A DNA stretch of 64,000 bases from positions 1 through 64,000 of the forward strand of contig JBQMRQ010000009.1 in NCBI GenBank assembly GCA_052174535.1, written 5' to 3'. Within the stretch, counting starts at the first letter, position 1. Each line of letters opens with the position of its first letter. Shown piece after piece: positions 44,601 through 55,289 of this stretch. The translations under genes were made by a program, and so were the position numbers. This stretch comes from Arsenophonus sp052174535 (GTDB lineage: Bacteria > Pseudomonadota > Gammaproteobacteria > Enterobacterales > Enterobacteriaceae). The notes beneath the pieces are model-generated. The model was not told the DNA's origin and ran no database searches. It was given only the letters and a program-made list of their open reading frames with translations.

Positions 44601-45877
44601 CTATTGATCTAGCACTTATATAAAATAAAAGATAGCTTATCTTTATAAATATTTTTCTAAACATAGAAATACAGTAAATCTATATAGACATTTAGGTTTT
44701 ATTTATGTACTTAATACTTATCAGCAAAAAGAATTATAGAATCGTATCAATACCTACATCTCAAAAGAATGTAAGCAAGTAATTATAACTAAACATATTG
44801 TTAACAGTAATTTAGATCCTATCAGTAAACTAAGCAGATTTCTAAAGCTGGGTAGTAGTCACTTATGTAAGGAAATTACGAGATAAGATAACATCTTCAT
44901 GGCATTATCACCAATTGTATATAAATTGAGGATCTCTCTCAGATACTTATAGCTTAAGTGGAACACTAATCTTATATTTGGAAAATTTTTATATTGCAAA
45001 TTGAACTTTTCATTCTTACATAAAATTAAATATACCTTAAATTAAGCAGAATTAAAGTGCTTATCAAGTTATAATCCACATAAAGAACAAACTCTTACAT
45101 GCATACGTACAAACATTACTAATATCACTCATATAAAATAATTATATATAAATATAATCATGATTTTGTTTTTCTTGATAGGAATATATATTCAATTAAC
45201 TTAAAGATATAAAATATAAAGCTAGATAGTTTTATTTCTAGAGCTTTCTTACTTTCAAATAGAAAAAGCACAAAAAGAAATTTCTAGAAAGGGGGGTTTC
45301 GTCGTGCATTTTAAATTTATTAACTTATATAATAAATTTTATTGTGTATTTTTAATAAAAATTTCCGAACGGAGAAAAATATCTATTATAATATCATGGC
45401 ATTTATCGCTAATTTTAGCTTTAAATACTGCTAGGAAGATCATATACAGGATAATTGAATATTCAGAACTACCACTGAAAAATTAGATTGATGATAAAGT
45501 TAAGTTAAATAGATTGGCAGAAACATACTGATTCTCTTTCATTACGTTACCATAAACCCATTCCTATAATTCATAGTTTCATAGCGTCTACTCATCGTCA
45601 TGGTGAATAAGTACAGTACTTTAATTTAAAAGAGAGATTTATGAAAATGACAACTGTTATATCTAACTTAGAGGAATGCGTCAGCTAATCGAGAAAAGTC
45701 ATCTGACCTTCTAACGGATCTAGAAGAAAAAATTTCCTGTACAGCAAAGAAAGCTTAAATAGAATGTTTCTTGGATGGTTTGAATAGTCTATAAAGATCG
45801 GATAAATAAACAGTATCTGTTAGAACATCTTATTTATAACAGCATCTATAAAAATTTCTATAATATGTTAATTTTAT

Positions 45878-45954
<77 letters not shown>

Positions 45955-46136
45955 TTAGAAAGATGCTGGTTTAGGAAAAATAGTATTGTTGGATTATACG
46001 GTTACTGAGCACTGAGTCAACGTCTTTTCAGTGAAATTATCTATCTGCTCATTTCTAACTATTAATAAAACTGACAGCATCACTTTTTTCTGACAAAATA
46101 ACAGTATCACAATGTTTTTATGGATTTATAAAATAA

Positions 46137-47009
46137 ATGTCAGCAAAAATTATCAATGGGAAAATGATTTCCGAAACAATTGAACAAGAAATTGCCGAAA
46201 AAGTTAAATTAAGACTTTCACTAGGGAAGCGAGCTCCCGGACTTGCTGTCATTTTAGTCGGTAATGATCCGGCTTCACAGATCTACGTAAACAGTAAACG
46301 TCGCACTTGTGAAGTAGTTGGTTTTGTTTCTCTCTCATATGATTTATCGGAAAAAACTACTGAGTTTGAACTTTTACAATTAATTAATCAACTTAATAAT
46401 GACAAAGCAATTGATGGTATTCTGGTTCAATTACCACTGCCAAAAACTATCGACTATATCAAGATATTAGAACATATACATCCAGATAAAGATGTTGATG
46501 GTTTTCATCCTTATAATATAGGCCGTCTTTGCCAACGTACCCCAAGACTACGCCCTTGCACATCTCGCGGTATTATTACCTTACTTGAGCGCTACCAGAT
46601 TAATTTACTTGGTTTAAATGCAGTTATCGTTGGTGCTTCAAATATTGTAGGTCGTCCTATGAGTCTAGAATTACTACTCGCCGGTTGTACAACTACTGTC
46701 ACCCACCGCTTTACTACTAATTTACGTCATCATATAGAACAGGCTGATTTACTAGTCGTAGCTATTGGTAAACCAAATTTTATTCCAGGTGAATGGATAA
46801 AACCTGGTGCCATTGTTATAGATGTAGGAATTAATTTGCTTGAAAATGGCAAAATTGCTGGCGATATCTGCTATCAAGAAGCACAAGAACGCGCTAGTTG
46901 GATTACTCATGTGCTTGGTGGCGTTGGCCCAATGACAGTAGCAACGCTCATGCAAAATACTTTAGAAGCTTGTGAAACACATCATGATATTAAAATATCA
47001 ACCAAATAG
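46137..47009 (+). CDS. folD: Methylenetetrahydrofolate dehydrogenase / cyclohydrolase FolD
   Basis: FolD interconverts 5,10-methylene-, methenyl- and 10-formyl-THF with NADP, feeding formyl-Met-tRNA and purine synthesis. The product is 290 residues (E. coli 288). The catalytic YVNSK (Y50, K54), QLPLP (98-102), DKDVDGFHPYN (118-127) and Rossmann GASNIVGRPMS (166-176) are intact. The signature near residues 257-266 reads THVLGGVGPM where the family has TPVPGGVGPM, so two prolines are replaced (P258H, P260L), each explicable by one base change. The rest of the signature is kept. The order tRNA-Arg, folD, cysS, lpxH corresponds to E. coli read in reverse. Confidence 0.95.
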   Translation: MSAKIINGKMISETIEQEIAEKVKLRLSLGKRAPGLAVILVGNDPASQIYVNSKRRTCEVVGFVSLSYDLSEKTTEFELLQLINQLNNDKAIDGILVQLPLPKTIDYIKILEHIHPDKDVDGFHPYNIGRLCQRTPRLRPCTSRGIITLLERYQINLLGLNAVIVGASNIVGRPMSLELLLAGCTTTVTHRFTTNLRHHIEQADLLVVAIGKPNFIPGEWIKPGAIVIDVGINLLENGKIAGDICYQEAQERASWITHVLGGVGPMTVATLMQNTLEACETHHDIKISTK

Positions 47010-49605
47010 AGAAAAATAATCTTATATAGAGAAAAGTCTATATTAAATTATATGATTTATTAAAATCTCAAGATTGTGGAATGGGATAGTAGAGCAGCAG
47101 ATAAATCACTTAATAAAGTGATGTAAAAGTTAATAACTAAATCAAAACCTATAAATCCTGTAAAATTAGTAAAATAATATTATCACTTATAACTAATAAT
47201 GACTAATAGTTAAAGAGTAATCATCGATTATAAAAAATATTTTATATTATCTCTTTCTTCTGGCCTATAATGTTGGTTGTATCTAATTTTTTGCTTAACT
47301 TCACTTATTTTAAAGGATATCTTTACTACCTTTAAAGTAAAAGAGTAAATATTCATTTTATAATTCTTATAAAATAAGAATTATAAAAATTTCTTCTATT
47401 TCTGAAGAAAAATTATTCTACTAACCCTTTAATATTTAAAGATACAATAACATCTTACTATTTTAAAATTGATAATAAGATTCCTTCGTTTTATTAGTTA
47501 AGTAACATCTCGATCTATTATAATCGGTATTTTTACAAACTTAATAAACAATATATCATATGCACCTGCTAAACTTAGTATTAAATCTTTAATATATAGG
47601 TAAATGATCTGTTTAATTATAAATCTCTATATTTTACTTAGTACTAACACTATTAAAAGCAATTTCCATTAAAATGGATTATGTATACTCCACAAAACCT
47701 TGGTATGATAGTAAAATCTACCTATTTTTTGTTATTTTTATTGATTATTGATATTTCAATATATTTATCACTACCTATATCGCTATTTCATTTTCTTTAT
47801 TAAACAATAACAAATTGTTTTATCCTTTTCTGTTGTTTCGTTGATGAAAGATTTTAACGTTAAAAATTTGTTTTATTATTAGATTAAAGACCTTTTATAA
47901 AGATAAGGAGATCAACTTAAATCATCAATATAACTAAGACAGGGTTATTATTAATTGTCAGAGACAAGCTGATATATTAAGATTTATTTTTTATAATTTA
48001 ACAAAACTTAATACAAGATTAATATTAACTTCTACAGTTATTAGTAAAAAGTTCTTTATCTGGGATATATTTTCTTATTAGAAAATTTTAAAGGTAATAT
48101 TGTATCAATGAATAATTAGTTCATTATTTTACTCTAACAACAGTCAAACAATCCGACTAATTTAAAACAAAATGGAAATTACCATTTAAGCAGGATAAAA
48201 ATAGTAAGAGTTGCTAACCAGAGCAAGCAAGTAATAAATCATAATATATAACTATCGGAACATAAATGAGTCGATACTATTATTTTATTCTAAACAATAA
48301 CGATGAATATTGATTTTTATTATACCTGTGTTATACTTGATTTTAGTATCCCCTAAAGTTATCGGTAAAATGCAAACTGAGAATAATAGTCTAAAACTAA
48401 GCGGTTGAATAAAATTATTTTACTTTTTTTGCTGAAAGAATCTCTTTTTTAGATAAAGAACACAATGAAATTAAAATTTCACGAATCTTCTCTTTTCATT
48501 AATAGTAATAACGGCAATTATTATGTGGCCTTTGAAGGTAATCCTCTGCTAATAGAGTTTCTTATATTATTTCTAGCGCTAAGATTAGCTGCCGTATTTT
48601 AAGTATGCATACGGCGCTAATATTAAACTAGTTGCATTGGTTTATAGTTCTAGACGAGTCTCTCATCATTTCCACTTAGTGGAAATTATATTCTACAAAA
48701 ATACAAACAAAACATATATTACGCAATTTAATAGATTTTATTTACCTTTATAAGGCGAAGATTGTGATTAATGCTAGATGCTTTTTACCTGATCTTAACT
48801 GAATATACCAAATACATATCCATTTTTGGTACTTATAGATAATGATAAAGAACTTATAAATCACCTTTTTAGTCTGTAAAAACATTCAGTTATAAAAAAT
48901 AGGAATTCAACCATTGTGGTTGAACAGCGTTTAATATAGAATAGAAATTTAGTCCTCTGCTGCATTCTTAAACGAATGATATATGGGCCTTAATGATTTA
49001 ATATACGCATGGAACATGTACTACAAAGCTATTTTTTAAATTCTAATCAAAAGCTTTTGATCACTCTGTTTGATATGTTTAACTGTATAATCAAGAATTA
49101 TCCAATTAGTATTAGTAGTAAAACTCAATTTGAGTCTACGAAAGGACTAATAAAAGTTAAATCTAAATTATTCAAAAAACATACTATATTTGGGAATAGT
49201 AACCATTAAGATTAAGCAATCTTGCTCATATAATAATTTAGGTCAAAAATGGAATATGATTAAGAATACAAAATATATAACAAAAGCACTGCCTATAAAT
49301 TATTATTGTACAACCGGGCTACCCTATCAATTCCAGGGTAATTAAATTGATTTGTTATCCTTGGTGAATAACTTCTACAAAGAAACATTTGATTTAACTA
49401 CTACTATTTTGCTATTAATGATAAATTAAACTATTTTTATCTTGGCCGATTAAAATGCATTATTTTAAATAAAAATATATTTAACTGACATCACCACTAA
49501 AATAAAATTTTTACTTGATAAGCAAATATTCCTTACTACACAGTAAGCTAAATCTTATCTATGATAATCAATATAATAATATATAAATTAAATTTGATAC
49601 TGTTT
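47010..49605. other. Gene desert of 2.6 kb between folD and cysS
   Basis: E. coli has ybcJ and ybcI here. I could not recognise either in the debris. A 66-codon open stretch at 49009-49209 has no motif or ribosome-binding site that I trust. The DNA is strongly AT-rich with scattered short frames only. Confidence 0.4.
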
Positions 49606-50997
49606 TTACTTATAACGCCATACAGTTCCTTGCGGGTTATCCTCTAAAATAATACCTATTTTAGTAAGTTGATCACGAACTAAATCAGCCTGCGCCCATA
49701 ATTTGTTTTTGCGTGCATTATTACGTTTCTCAATTAAGATCTTAATTTTTTCTACGTCAATGTTATGAGAAACTTGTACTTGATTTTGTAAGAATTCTTC
49801 AGGATTTTGTGTTAGTAATCCCAATATATTGGTTAATTCACGTAATTGAACTGCTAATCCATTCGCCATTGCCATATCATTGACTTTCAATCGATTAATT
49901 TCTCTTACTAAATCAAATAGAACTGAATAAGCATCCGGAGTATTAAAGTCATCATTCATCGCTTGTATAAAGCGCTGTTTAAATATTTCATTATTAACAG
50001 ATTTAATATTATTAGTATCTGTATCTCGTAAAGCAGTATAAAGACGCTCGAGAGCTGCGCGAGCTTGTTTTAAATTTTCTTCAGTATAGTTTAATTGGCT
50101 ACGGTAATGTCCTGATAATAAGAAATAGCGTACTGTTTCAGCATCATAATGCGTCAATACATCACGAATTGTAAAGAAATTATTTAATGATTTTGACATT
50201 TTCTCCTGATCAACTATAACCATTCCAGTATGCATCCAATAATTTACATAAGGTCCATTATGAGTACAAGTTGATTGAGCTATTTCATTTTCATGATGAG
50301 GAAAGATTAAATCTGCTCCACCACCATGGATATCGAAATGTTTACCTAGTTGCTTTCTATTTATAGCGGAACATTCGATATGCCAACCTGGCTGCCCATT
50401 TCCCCAAGGGGAAGACCAACTTGGTTCATTGGGTTTAGATATTTTCCATAGTACAAAATCTAATGGATTAAGTTTAGCATCTGTAACTCCAACTCTTGCT
50501 CCAGCTTTTAATTGTTTAAGATCTTGGCGGGATAATAATCCATAATCAGGGTCGCTATTAATAGCAAACATGACATCACCATTATCTGCAATATAAGCAT
50601 GGCCATGCTTAATTAGTTTCGCGGTCAAAGAAATAATTTCTTTAATATGGTGTGTTGCTCTTGGCTCAAGATTTGGGCGATAAATATTTAAAGCATCAAA
50701 GTCTTTATACATTTCAATTAACATACGTGAGGTCAAAGCGTTACTTGTTTCATTATTTTCAGCTGCCCGTTTAATAATCTTATCATCCATGTCAGTTATA
50801 TTACGTATATAAGTCAGATCATAACCAAGATAACGCAAATAACGACTAACCACATCAAATACTACAAAGGTTCTCCCATGACCAATATGACATAAATCAT
50901 AAATAGTAACGCCACATACATACATACCAATTTTGCCTGGAGTGATAGGTCTAAACTCTTCTTTTTGACGACTTAGTGTATTATAAATTTTTAACAT
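49606..50997 (-). CDS. cysS: Cysteinyl-tRNA synthetase
   Basis: CysS charges tRNA-Cys; it is a monomeric class I synthetase with an active-site zinc. The product is 463 residues (E. coli 461). The zinc ligands C28 (MYVCGVT), the Cys of WHIECSAI, the His of GGGADLIFPHHENE and the Glu of that same motif are present. HIGH is CHIGHGRT (about 36-43) and KMSKS is EKMSKSLNNFF (about 268-278). The C-terminal anticodon-binding domain ends ILEDNPQGTVWRYK as in E. coli. It is divergent from the ppiB pseudogene, the ancestral arrangement. Confidence 0.97.
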   Translation of the reverse strand: MLKIYNTLSRQKEEFRPITPGKIGMYVCGVTIYDLCHIGHGRTFVVFDVVSRYLRYLGYDLTYIRNITDMDDKIIKRAAENNETSNALTSRMLIEMYKDFDALNIYRPNLEPRATHHIKEIISLTAKLIKHGHAYIADNGDVMFAINSDPDYGLLSRQDLKQLKAGARVGVTDAKLNPLDFVLWKISKPNEPSWSSPWGNGQPGWHIECSAINRKQLGKHFDIHGGGADLIFPHHENEIAQSTCTHNGPYVNYWMHTGMVIVDQEKMSKSLNNFFTIRDVLTHYDAETVRYFLLSGHYRSQLNYTEENLKQARAALERLYTALRDTDTNNIKSVNNEIFKQRFIQAMNDDFNTPDAYSVLFDLVREINRLKVNDMAMANGLAVQLRELTNILGLLTQNPEEFLQNQVQVSHNIDVEKIKILIEKRNNARKNKLWAQADLVRDQLTKIGIILEDNPQGTVWRYK

Positions 50998-51335
50998 TAA
51001 GAATTTTCCATTATCATCTGGATATACACATTCAGTAAATGGTTTACCTTAACTATAAGGCTATACAAATTATTTTTTCTATCAATAAATTTTACTATTA
51101 AAAACTTATATTTCTAGTTATGCAACTAGAAAGTGCGAGGAAATTATTTAATATCAATAAATACTAACGCAATCAATTCTGTATTAGTATAATATAGTTG
51201 ATATGCTTTAAATTACTCATTTTTCTTTTAATTTTACATTACTTATAACAATTTATCAGAGATAAGGAATTGGTAGGTAATTTCACACCAATTTAATAGA
51301 TTTCATTATTAATATTTTTAATAAAAAATTATCCC
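50998..51335. other. cysS/ppiB divergent intergenic region
   Basis: AT-rich spacer that should contain the cysS promoter on the minus strand. No clear boxes or frames are distinguishable. Confidence 0.35.
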
Positions 51336-51770
51336 CTAACAATAAAAGTTTTTTAAACTATTCTCGTAATAAATTTTACTATGAACGATTTTTATCACAT
51401 TATTAATCACATTTATGATCTAATATAGAAGTTTTAAATTCAGAATTCAGCAAAAATAACTAAGAAGGTCCTAATCAAAAATGATTACGAATAAACGACT
51501 TAAAATGATTAAGAGGACATTATACTCGCCTCTAGAATTAATGACCCAGATTCACCAATCGTAATTTATTATTATATTGTCATCAACGACTTTCTAAATT
51601 ATTATTTAAAATAATAAAATAGTTAGGAACTATTTTGTCTTTGGCAAAATAGTTAAAGAAATGAAGATTATTTATAGAATTAAATGAGTTAAAACAGGGT
51701 CGTAGTGGCTTATTTAATATATACCCCCGTTAAAGACGTTATCATTAAATGCATAACTATTAATAATAAT
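51336..51770 (+). pseudogene. ppiB: Cyclophilin-type peptidyl-prolyl isomerase PpiB, pseudogene
   Basis: Pieces in E. coli order are readable across frames. NKFYYERFLSHY-SH (about 51368-51412) stands for 'REGFYNNTIFHRVINGFMIQGG'. A KGPNQK/EDYE-like stretch follows, then a counterpart of 'NTRGTLAMARTQAPHSATAQFFINV' near 51510-51575. VKEMKIIYRIK and KTGRSGLFN-IP appear near 51650-51730 for 'VVDGMDVVDKIKGVATGRSGMHQDVP', with a final DVIIKC. Stops interrupt every part. It sits between cysS and lpxH as in E. coli. A perfect 9-bp hairpin (AAAATAGTT at 51616-51624 and its complement at 51628-51636) lies inside. Confidence 0.65.
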
Positions 51771-51785
51771 AAATAATTAAAAATT

Positions 51786-52511
51786 ATGGCAATCTTATTT
51801 ATTTCTGACTTACATTTAAGCGAAAAAGAGCCATCTATCACTGTCAGTTTTTTGCATTTCTTACGTGAACAAGCGAGTCAAGCTAAGGCTTTATATATTT
51901 TAGGTGACTTTTTTGATTATTGGATCGGTGATGATAATCCTAGCCTTCTTCTTAAACTTATAGTTCAAGAACTTAAAGAACTGAAAAGTAAAGGTGTTTC
52001 ATGCTACTTTATTCATGGTAATCGTGATTTTTTACTAGGCAAGAAATTTGCCAAAGAAAGTGGCATGATCTTATTACCAGCAGAGAAGGCATTAACATTA
52101 TATGGCTACAATATTCTAATATTACACGGTGATACACTTTGCACTAATGATATTTCTTATCAACGTTATCGAAAGCGAGTATATAATCGGTGGTTACAAA
52201 AGTTATTTCTAGTGCTTCCCTTATCTACCCGCCACCGTATTGCTGAAAGAATCCGCAATAACAGTCAATCTGCTACCCGACTTAAGCCAGAGTTCATTAC
52301 CGATGTTAATAACCAAACAGTAATTGAAAAATTTCGGAAATATCAAGTCGATTGGATTATCCATGGACATACTCATCGACCTGCTACCCATAAAATTAAT
52401 GTTAATGGTAAAATATTATACCGAGCAGTATTAGGTGCTTGGGATCAAAATGGATCAATGATCAAAATAACGCCTAAAACCATAGAGCTGTTTTATTTTC
52501 CCTTTTATTAA
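51786..52511 (+). CDS. lpxH: UDP-2,3-diacylglucosamine pyrophosphatase LpxH
   Basis: LpxH hydrolyses UDP-2,3-diacylglucosamine to lipid X, the fourth step of lipid A synthesis, at the inner membrane. The product is 241 residues (E. coli 240). It is a calcineurin-like metallophosphoesterase with DLH (8-10), GDFFDYWIGDD (about 40-50), GNRDFLLG (about 79-86), HGDT (about 114-117) and GHTH (about 195-198), so all metal ligands are present. The start codon is close to the end of the ppiB pseudogene. Its retention implies that lipid A, or at least its precursor route, is still made. Confidence 0.96.
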   Translation: MAILFISDLHLSEKEPSITVSFLHFLREQASQAKALYILGDFFDYWIGDDNPSLLLKLIVQELKELKSKGVSCYFIHGNRDFLLGKKFAKESGMILLPAEKALTLYGYNILILHGDTLCTNDISYQRYRKRVYNRWLQKLFLVLPLSTRHRIAERIRNNSQSATRLKPEFITDVNNQTVIEKFRKYQVDWIIHGHTHRPATHKINVNGKILYRAVLGAWDQNGSMIKITPKTIELFYFPFY

Positions 52512-52689
52512 CCTTCTTCATCTTACCTTAATTCTGATAAAAAATTTAGGTAAACGTTTTCCTTCTTTATCAGCTATAATATAGCTTACTTGATTTTCTA
52601 TTAATAGATAACTTAAATCCAGAAGAAATAATTAATAATCGCTTAATTTGATGCATAAATTATTACATTCTAATAAAAATGTCATAATG

Positions 52690-53140
52690 ATTAGTTCTGA
52701 AAGAACTGGAACACAATGAAATATGCGACTGATATTCTCTATAAATTATTTCTTCTCTATCAGGAGAAATGTTTTCTGTTCATAAAACGATAAATAAACT
52801 CTTATAATCCTTCGTTAAATAAGCAAAATAAAAGAATTATAAATTATTATTACTAGATTCTGATTTAACGGCATATTTACCTGGTATTTTAGCATCTAAA
52901 ACGTTAATTTCTATTTTTAAGTATTCTTATTATAACAATAACGCTTAATGAGATTAATGACCTCTATTCAATTGCTTAAATGCCTAATAGTATTCTCTTC
53001 TTATTACTTTAAGAATTAATAAAGCAGAGGAAACAAATAGAGAATCATTGGCACTTCAATTTTTTACTAGCAAAGATAGTAATCTTTAATAGTGTTTATT
53101 AAACTGGCTTTAAAATAAAATAATTACATCTTAAACAATT
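52690..53140 (+). pseudogene. purE: N5-carboxyaminoimidazole ribonucleotide mutase PurE, pseudogene
   Basis: Downstream of lpxH, as in E. coli, shifting frames spell purE in order: MKYATDILYKLFLLYQEKC (about 52718-52775) for 'MQFAAEIFEILNVPHHVEVVSAH'; YYYXILI-RHIYLVF and YLPGILASKTLISIF (about 52878-52925) for 'HLPGMIAAKTLVPVLGVP'; ALNEINDLYSIA-MPNSI (about 52947-52998) for 'ALSGVDSLYSIVQMPRGIP'; then RINKAEETNRESLALQFFTS near 53030-53078. Stops and shifts disable it. Loss cuts the de novo purine pathway at CAIR formation unless replaced elsewhere. Confidence 0.75.
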
Positions 53141-53159
53141 CCAATCTACGGAAAGAACA

Positions 53160-53640
53160 TAAAATTGATTTGCGTCCTTAATATAGACAGTTAATTCGTA
53201 TGTTACGTTAAGTAGAAGAACAATTAAGTATTAGTATCTATCCTATAGATATCGATGATAAATTAAACACTAATTCTCTATCGAGATAATATTATAACAG
53301 ATGAAATTCAGGTCTAACCAGAGAAATTTTCGCTTATCTGTTAATTAATTATATAGCTTATCTTTATTAATTACAATATCTTACTGCAACTAACTAATCA
53401 GAGTTACCATAAATAACTGCTAGATTCTTTGTCATTAACAATGGCTTTTTAGGAATCTCTTATTAATAAAATATAATGGATATAATTATTAACCGAATAA
53501 GACGATTTTGTTATCGTTAATGTTGCGCTTCTTGTTATAACAGAGGTGATATCAGTGAGGTAATTTTACGCTAGATAATCTATCAACACTTCCTGGTAAA
53601 ATTTAAAATTATTAGTATATCTAAGTGTATAATGGCAGAG
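53160..53640 (+). pseudogene. purK: N5-carboxyaminoimidazole ribonucleotide synthase PurK, truncated pseudogene
   Basis: QLIRMLR-VEEQLSISIYPIDIDDK (about 53190-53265) stands for 'GQLGRMLRQAGEPLGIAVWPVGLDA'. It is followed by a match to 'VITAEIERWPETALTRELA' near 53293-53335, and by LDSLSLTMAF (53421-53450) for 'LFDKLHLPTAPW', then DDFVIVNVALLVITEVI near 53500-53550 for 'LAIVKRRTGGYDGRGQ'. Homology ends near 53600, where IS256 relic E begins. The C-terminal half is therefore gone. It follows purE as in the E. coli purEK operon. Confidence 0.75.
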
Positions 53641-54980
53641 TACGTTATACTTTGATATTTCATAAATCTGATTCCATTCTTATAAATTAGACGTTGTTTA
53701 GCACCAGAGTCAGCAGGTTAACTCCCTTTAAAACAGTTTTATCTTTTTAAATAAACGAATAGTCAGCTTTAATATCATTAAAGGATTATTTTAAACTATA
53801 GTGCTTCACGCGTTAGTTTCGTAGGCTAACATTATAAAAGTTTATTCAATTAAATTAATTCTCTATTATTAACGCTGAAGTGTTCGGCTTGCAGGAAAGC
53901 ATAAAATACTAATAATTTTCTCGATCTTTTTCCAACTTCTTCATCACTGTAGTGGATACTTCGCTGAAAATCTTTCCCTAAAATATCAAGAGTTTTATTA
54001 TCAGAATTGCAGCTCCTTTGCTAGCCAGACTTCCTGTAGTTCAACCTCAACTTTCAGTCGGATGCCTTTAAAAAGGGAAACCAGTGTATTAGCTATTTTG
54101 TGTAGTTAATAGCGTTATTTCTGCATCTCTAGACATATCTTTGCTATGATACCAAAAGCTAGGGTAATCTATACATCCTAGCACAAACCTGGAGATACGA
54201 TTAAGTCCCCGTACTCGTAAGTCATTTAGGAAATCGACCCAGCTTGATTCTGATTCTCGATAACCATTTCGACCATAATGAGTTTTACATTTATTGCGGT
54301 AGCGACGCCAATAATGAGCAGCAGGTAAAGGCGATCATCTTGCCTAATAAAATGATATACCTTCAGGAAAGAAATAAACGTAGTGCGTATCGCTTAAATC
54401 ACGCAGATAGCATTGCCGATACTTTTGAAGTTAATGCTGTTTCAGTCTATACTGATGGTATCAGTATAGAAGACCATATGCTTTTTTACCGAGAATCCCT
54501 AGAGCTTAGTGAAAATCAGCGGTGGTACCTGATATTGCAGGTAAAAGTGATGGATAGTAACTTTTTAATGATTTTCCATGCTTAAGATAAGTCAGTAGCA
54601 AATAGATATTGAAGCATATTACGTTACCGTTAATATCTCCTTGACATTAACCATTTTAGTCTCAACATCGCCAATACCAGTCTGTATGATTTGATATGAG
54701 AAATAATGGTTATGATCTACGCCATGAACGCCTGTCAAAAAAGGTGTTAACATGTATTGAGCAGCATGGCTTCAAGCACCCGTCTTAATAGAGCAGTGCC
54801 TATCAACTTACATATCATTCCATTACGATGAATTCATGTATGGGATACAGGGCAATATCTAGTTTCACAGATATTTATAGAGGTAAATTTTCTATAGCGT
54901 ATGTCTCTCTTTGTTGTTGAATCATCCACAAAATCAATCAATAGGATACGATACACGTCTCCGAAATCTCATACACTAAA
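53640..54980 (-). mobile_element. IS256-family transposase relic E
   Basis: This is the best preserved of the minus-strand copies. Reading on the minus strand gives RDLSDTHYVYFFPEGISF (about 54345-54400), LLLIIGVATAI (about 54305-54335), GYRESESSWVDFLNDLRVRG (about 54210-54268), LANTLVSLFKGIRLKVEVEL, VWLAKELQ (about 54010-54085), KKLEKDRENYYFMLS-like sequence, then a YAFLQAEHFSVNN segment for 'FYDFPAEHWxxxRT' (about 53855-53905) and an 'MIFKLTIRLFKK' equivalent near 53730-53775. Frames shift between pieces. An open frame on the opposite strand at 54244-54585 is only an antisense shadow. The relic cuts off purK. Confidence 0.75.
54446..54470. repeat. Perfect 11-bp hairpin in IS256 relic E
   Basis: Arm TCTATACTGAT at 54446-54456, loop GGT, exact reverse-complement arm at 54460-54470. 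It is inside former transposase coding DNA. Relic F carries a different perfect hairpin, also with a GGT loop, nearby in the alignment. Confidence 0.8.
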
Positions 54981-55289
54981 AATGAACATTACTTTAATCG
55001 GAATTAAAGATTTAAGTATGAACATACAGATTTAATTGATAACCATAATAAAACGTTAGTTAAATATCTATAATCTTAATATGCTAAATTACTACAAATA
55101 ACGTTACGTTTTAATAACGTATTTTATAGTTATAATTGTTACATTAAATCTTAATTTGTTGTGAATGCTAAATCAATTTCTGATAAATGTTATTTCTATC
55201 AAAATCTATTTTTAGTAGAAAAAAATTAACTAGATATGAAAATATCTTATGCAAATAAATTATATAATAAACAGAATATGTTCGAAAAG
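54981..55289. other. Spacer between two IS relics
   Basis: AT-rich, nothing recognised. It may include the 5' end of relic E or the 3' end of the IS1595-like relic. Confidence 0.35.

Larger units (their letters stand above)
36301..45877. other. Gene desert of 9.6 kb
   Basis: This is the longest gene-free stretch in the window. No frame longer than about 60 codons exists on either strand, and no gene could be identified with confidence. One plus-strand scrap near 41746, LLNLSDILKPNGILI, resembles the post-Rossmann segment of SAM-dependent methyltransferases. Another near 39285, LTRGNKVTINIG, looks coding-derived but is unassigned. It contains a (TTGAA)5 microsatellite at 36956, perfect hairpins at 37255 and 38650, and an isolated GGGGCCCC at 39800. 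In E. coli the DNA beyond argU is prophage and fimbrial, which may explain why nothing essential remains. Confidence 0.45.

Noticed and set aside
54244..54585. 113-codon open frame on the plus strand, the longest in its region
   Set aside because: It lies antisense to the best-preserved IS256 relic, whose minus-strand pieces are clearly transposase. It has no ribosome-binding site and no family resemblance.
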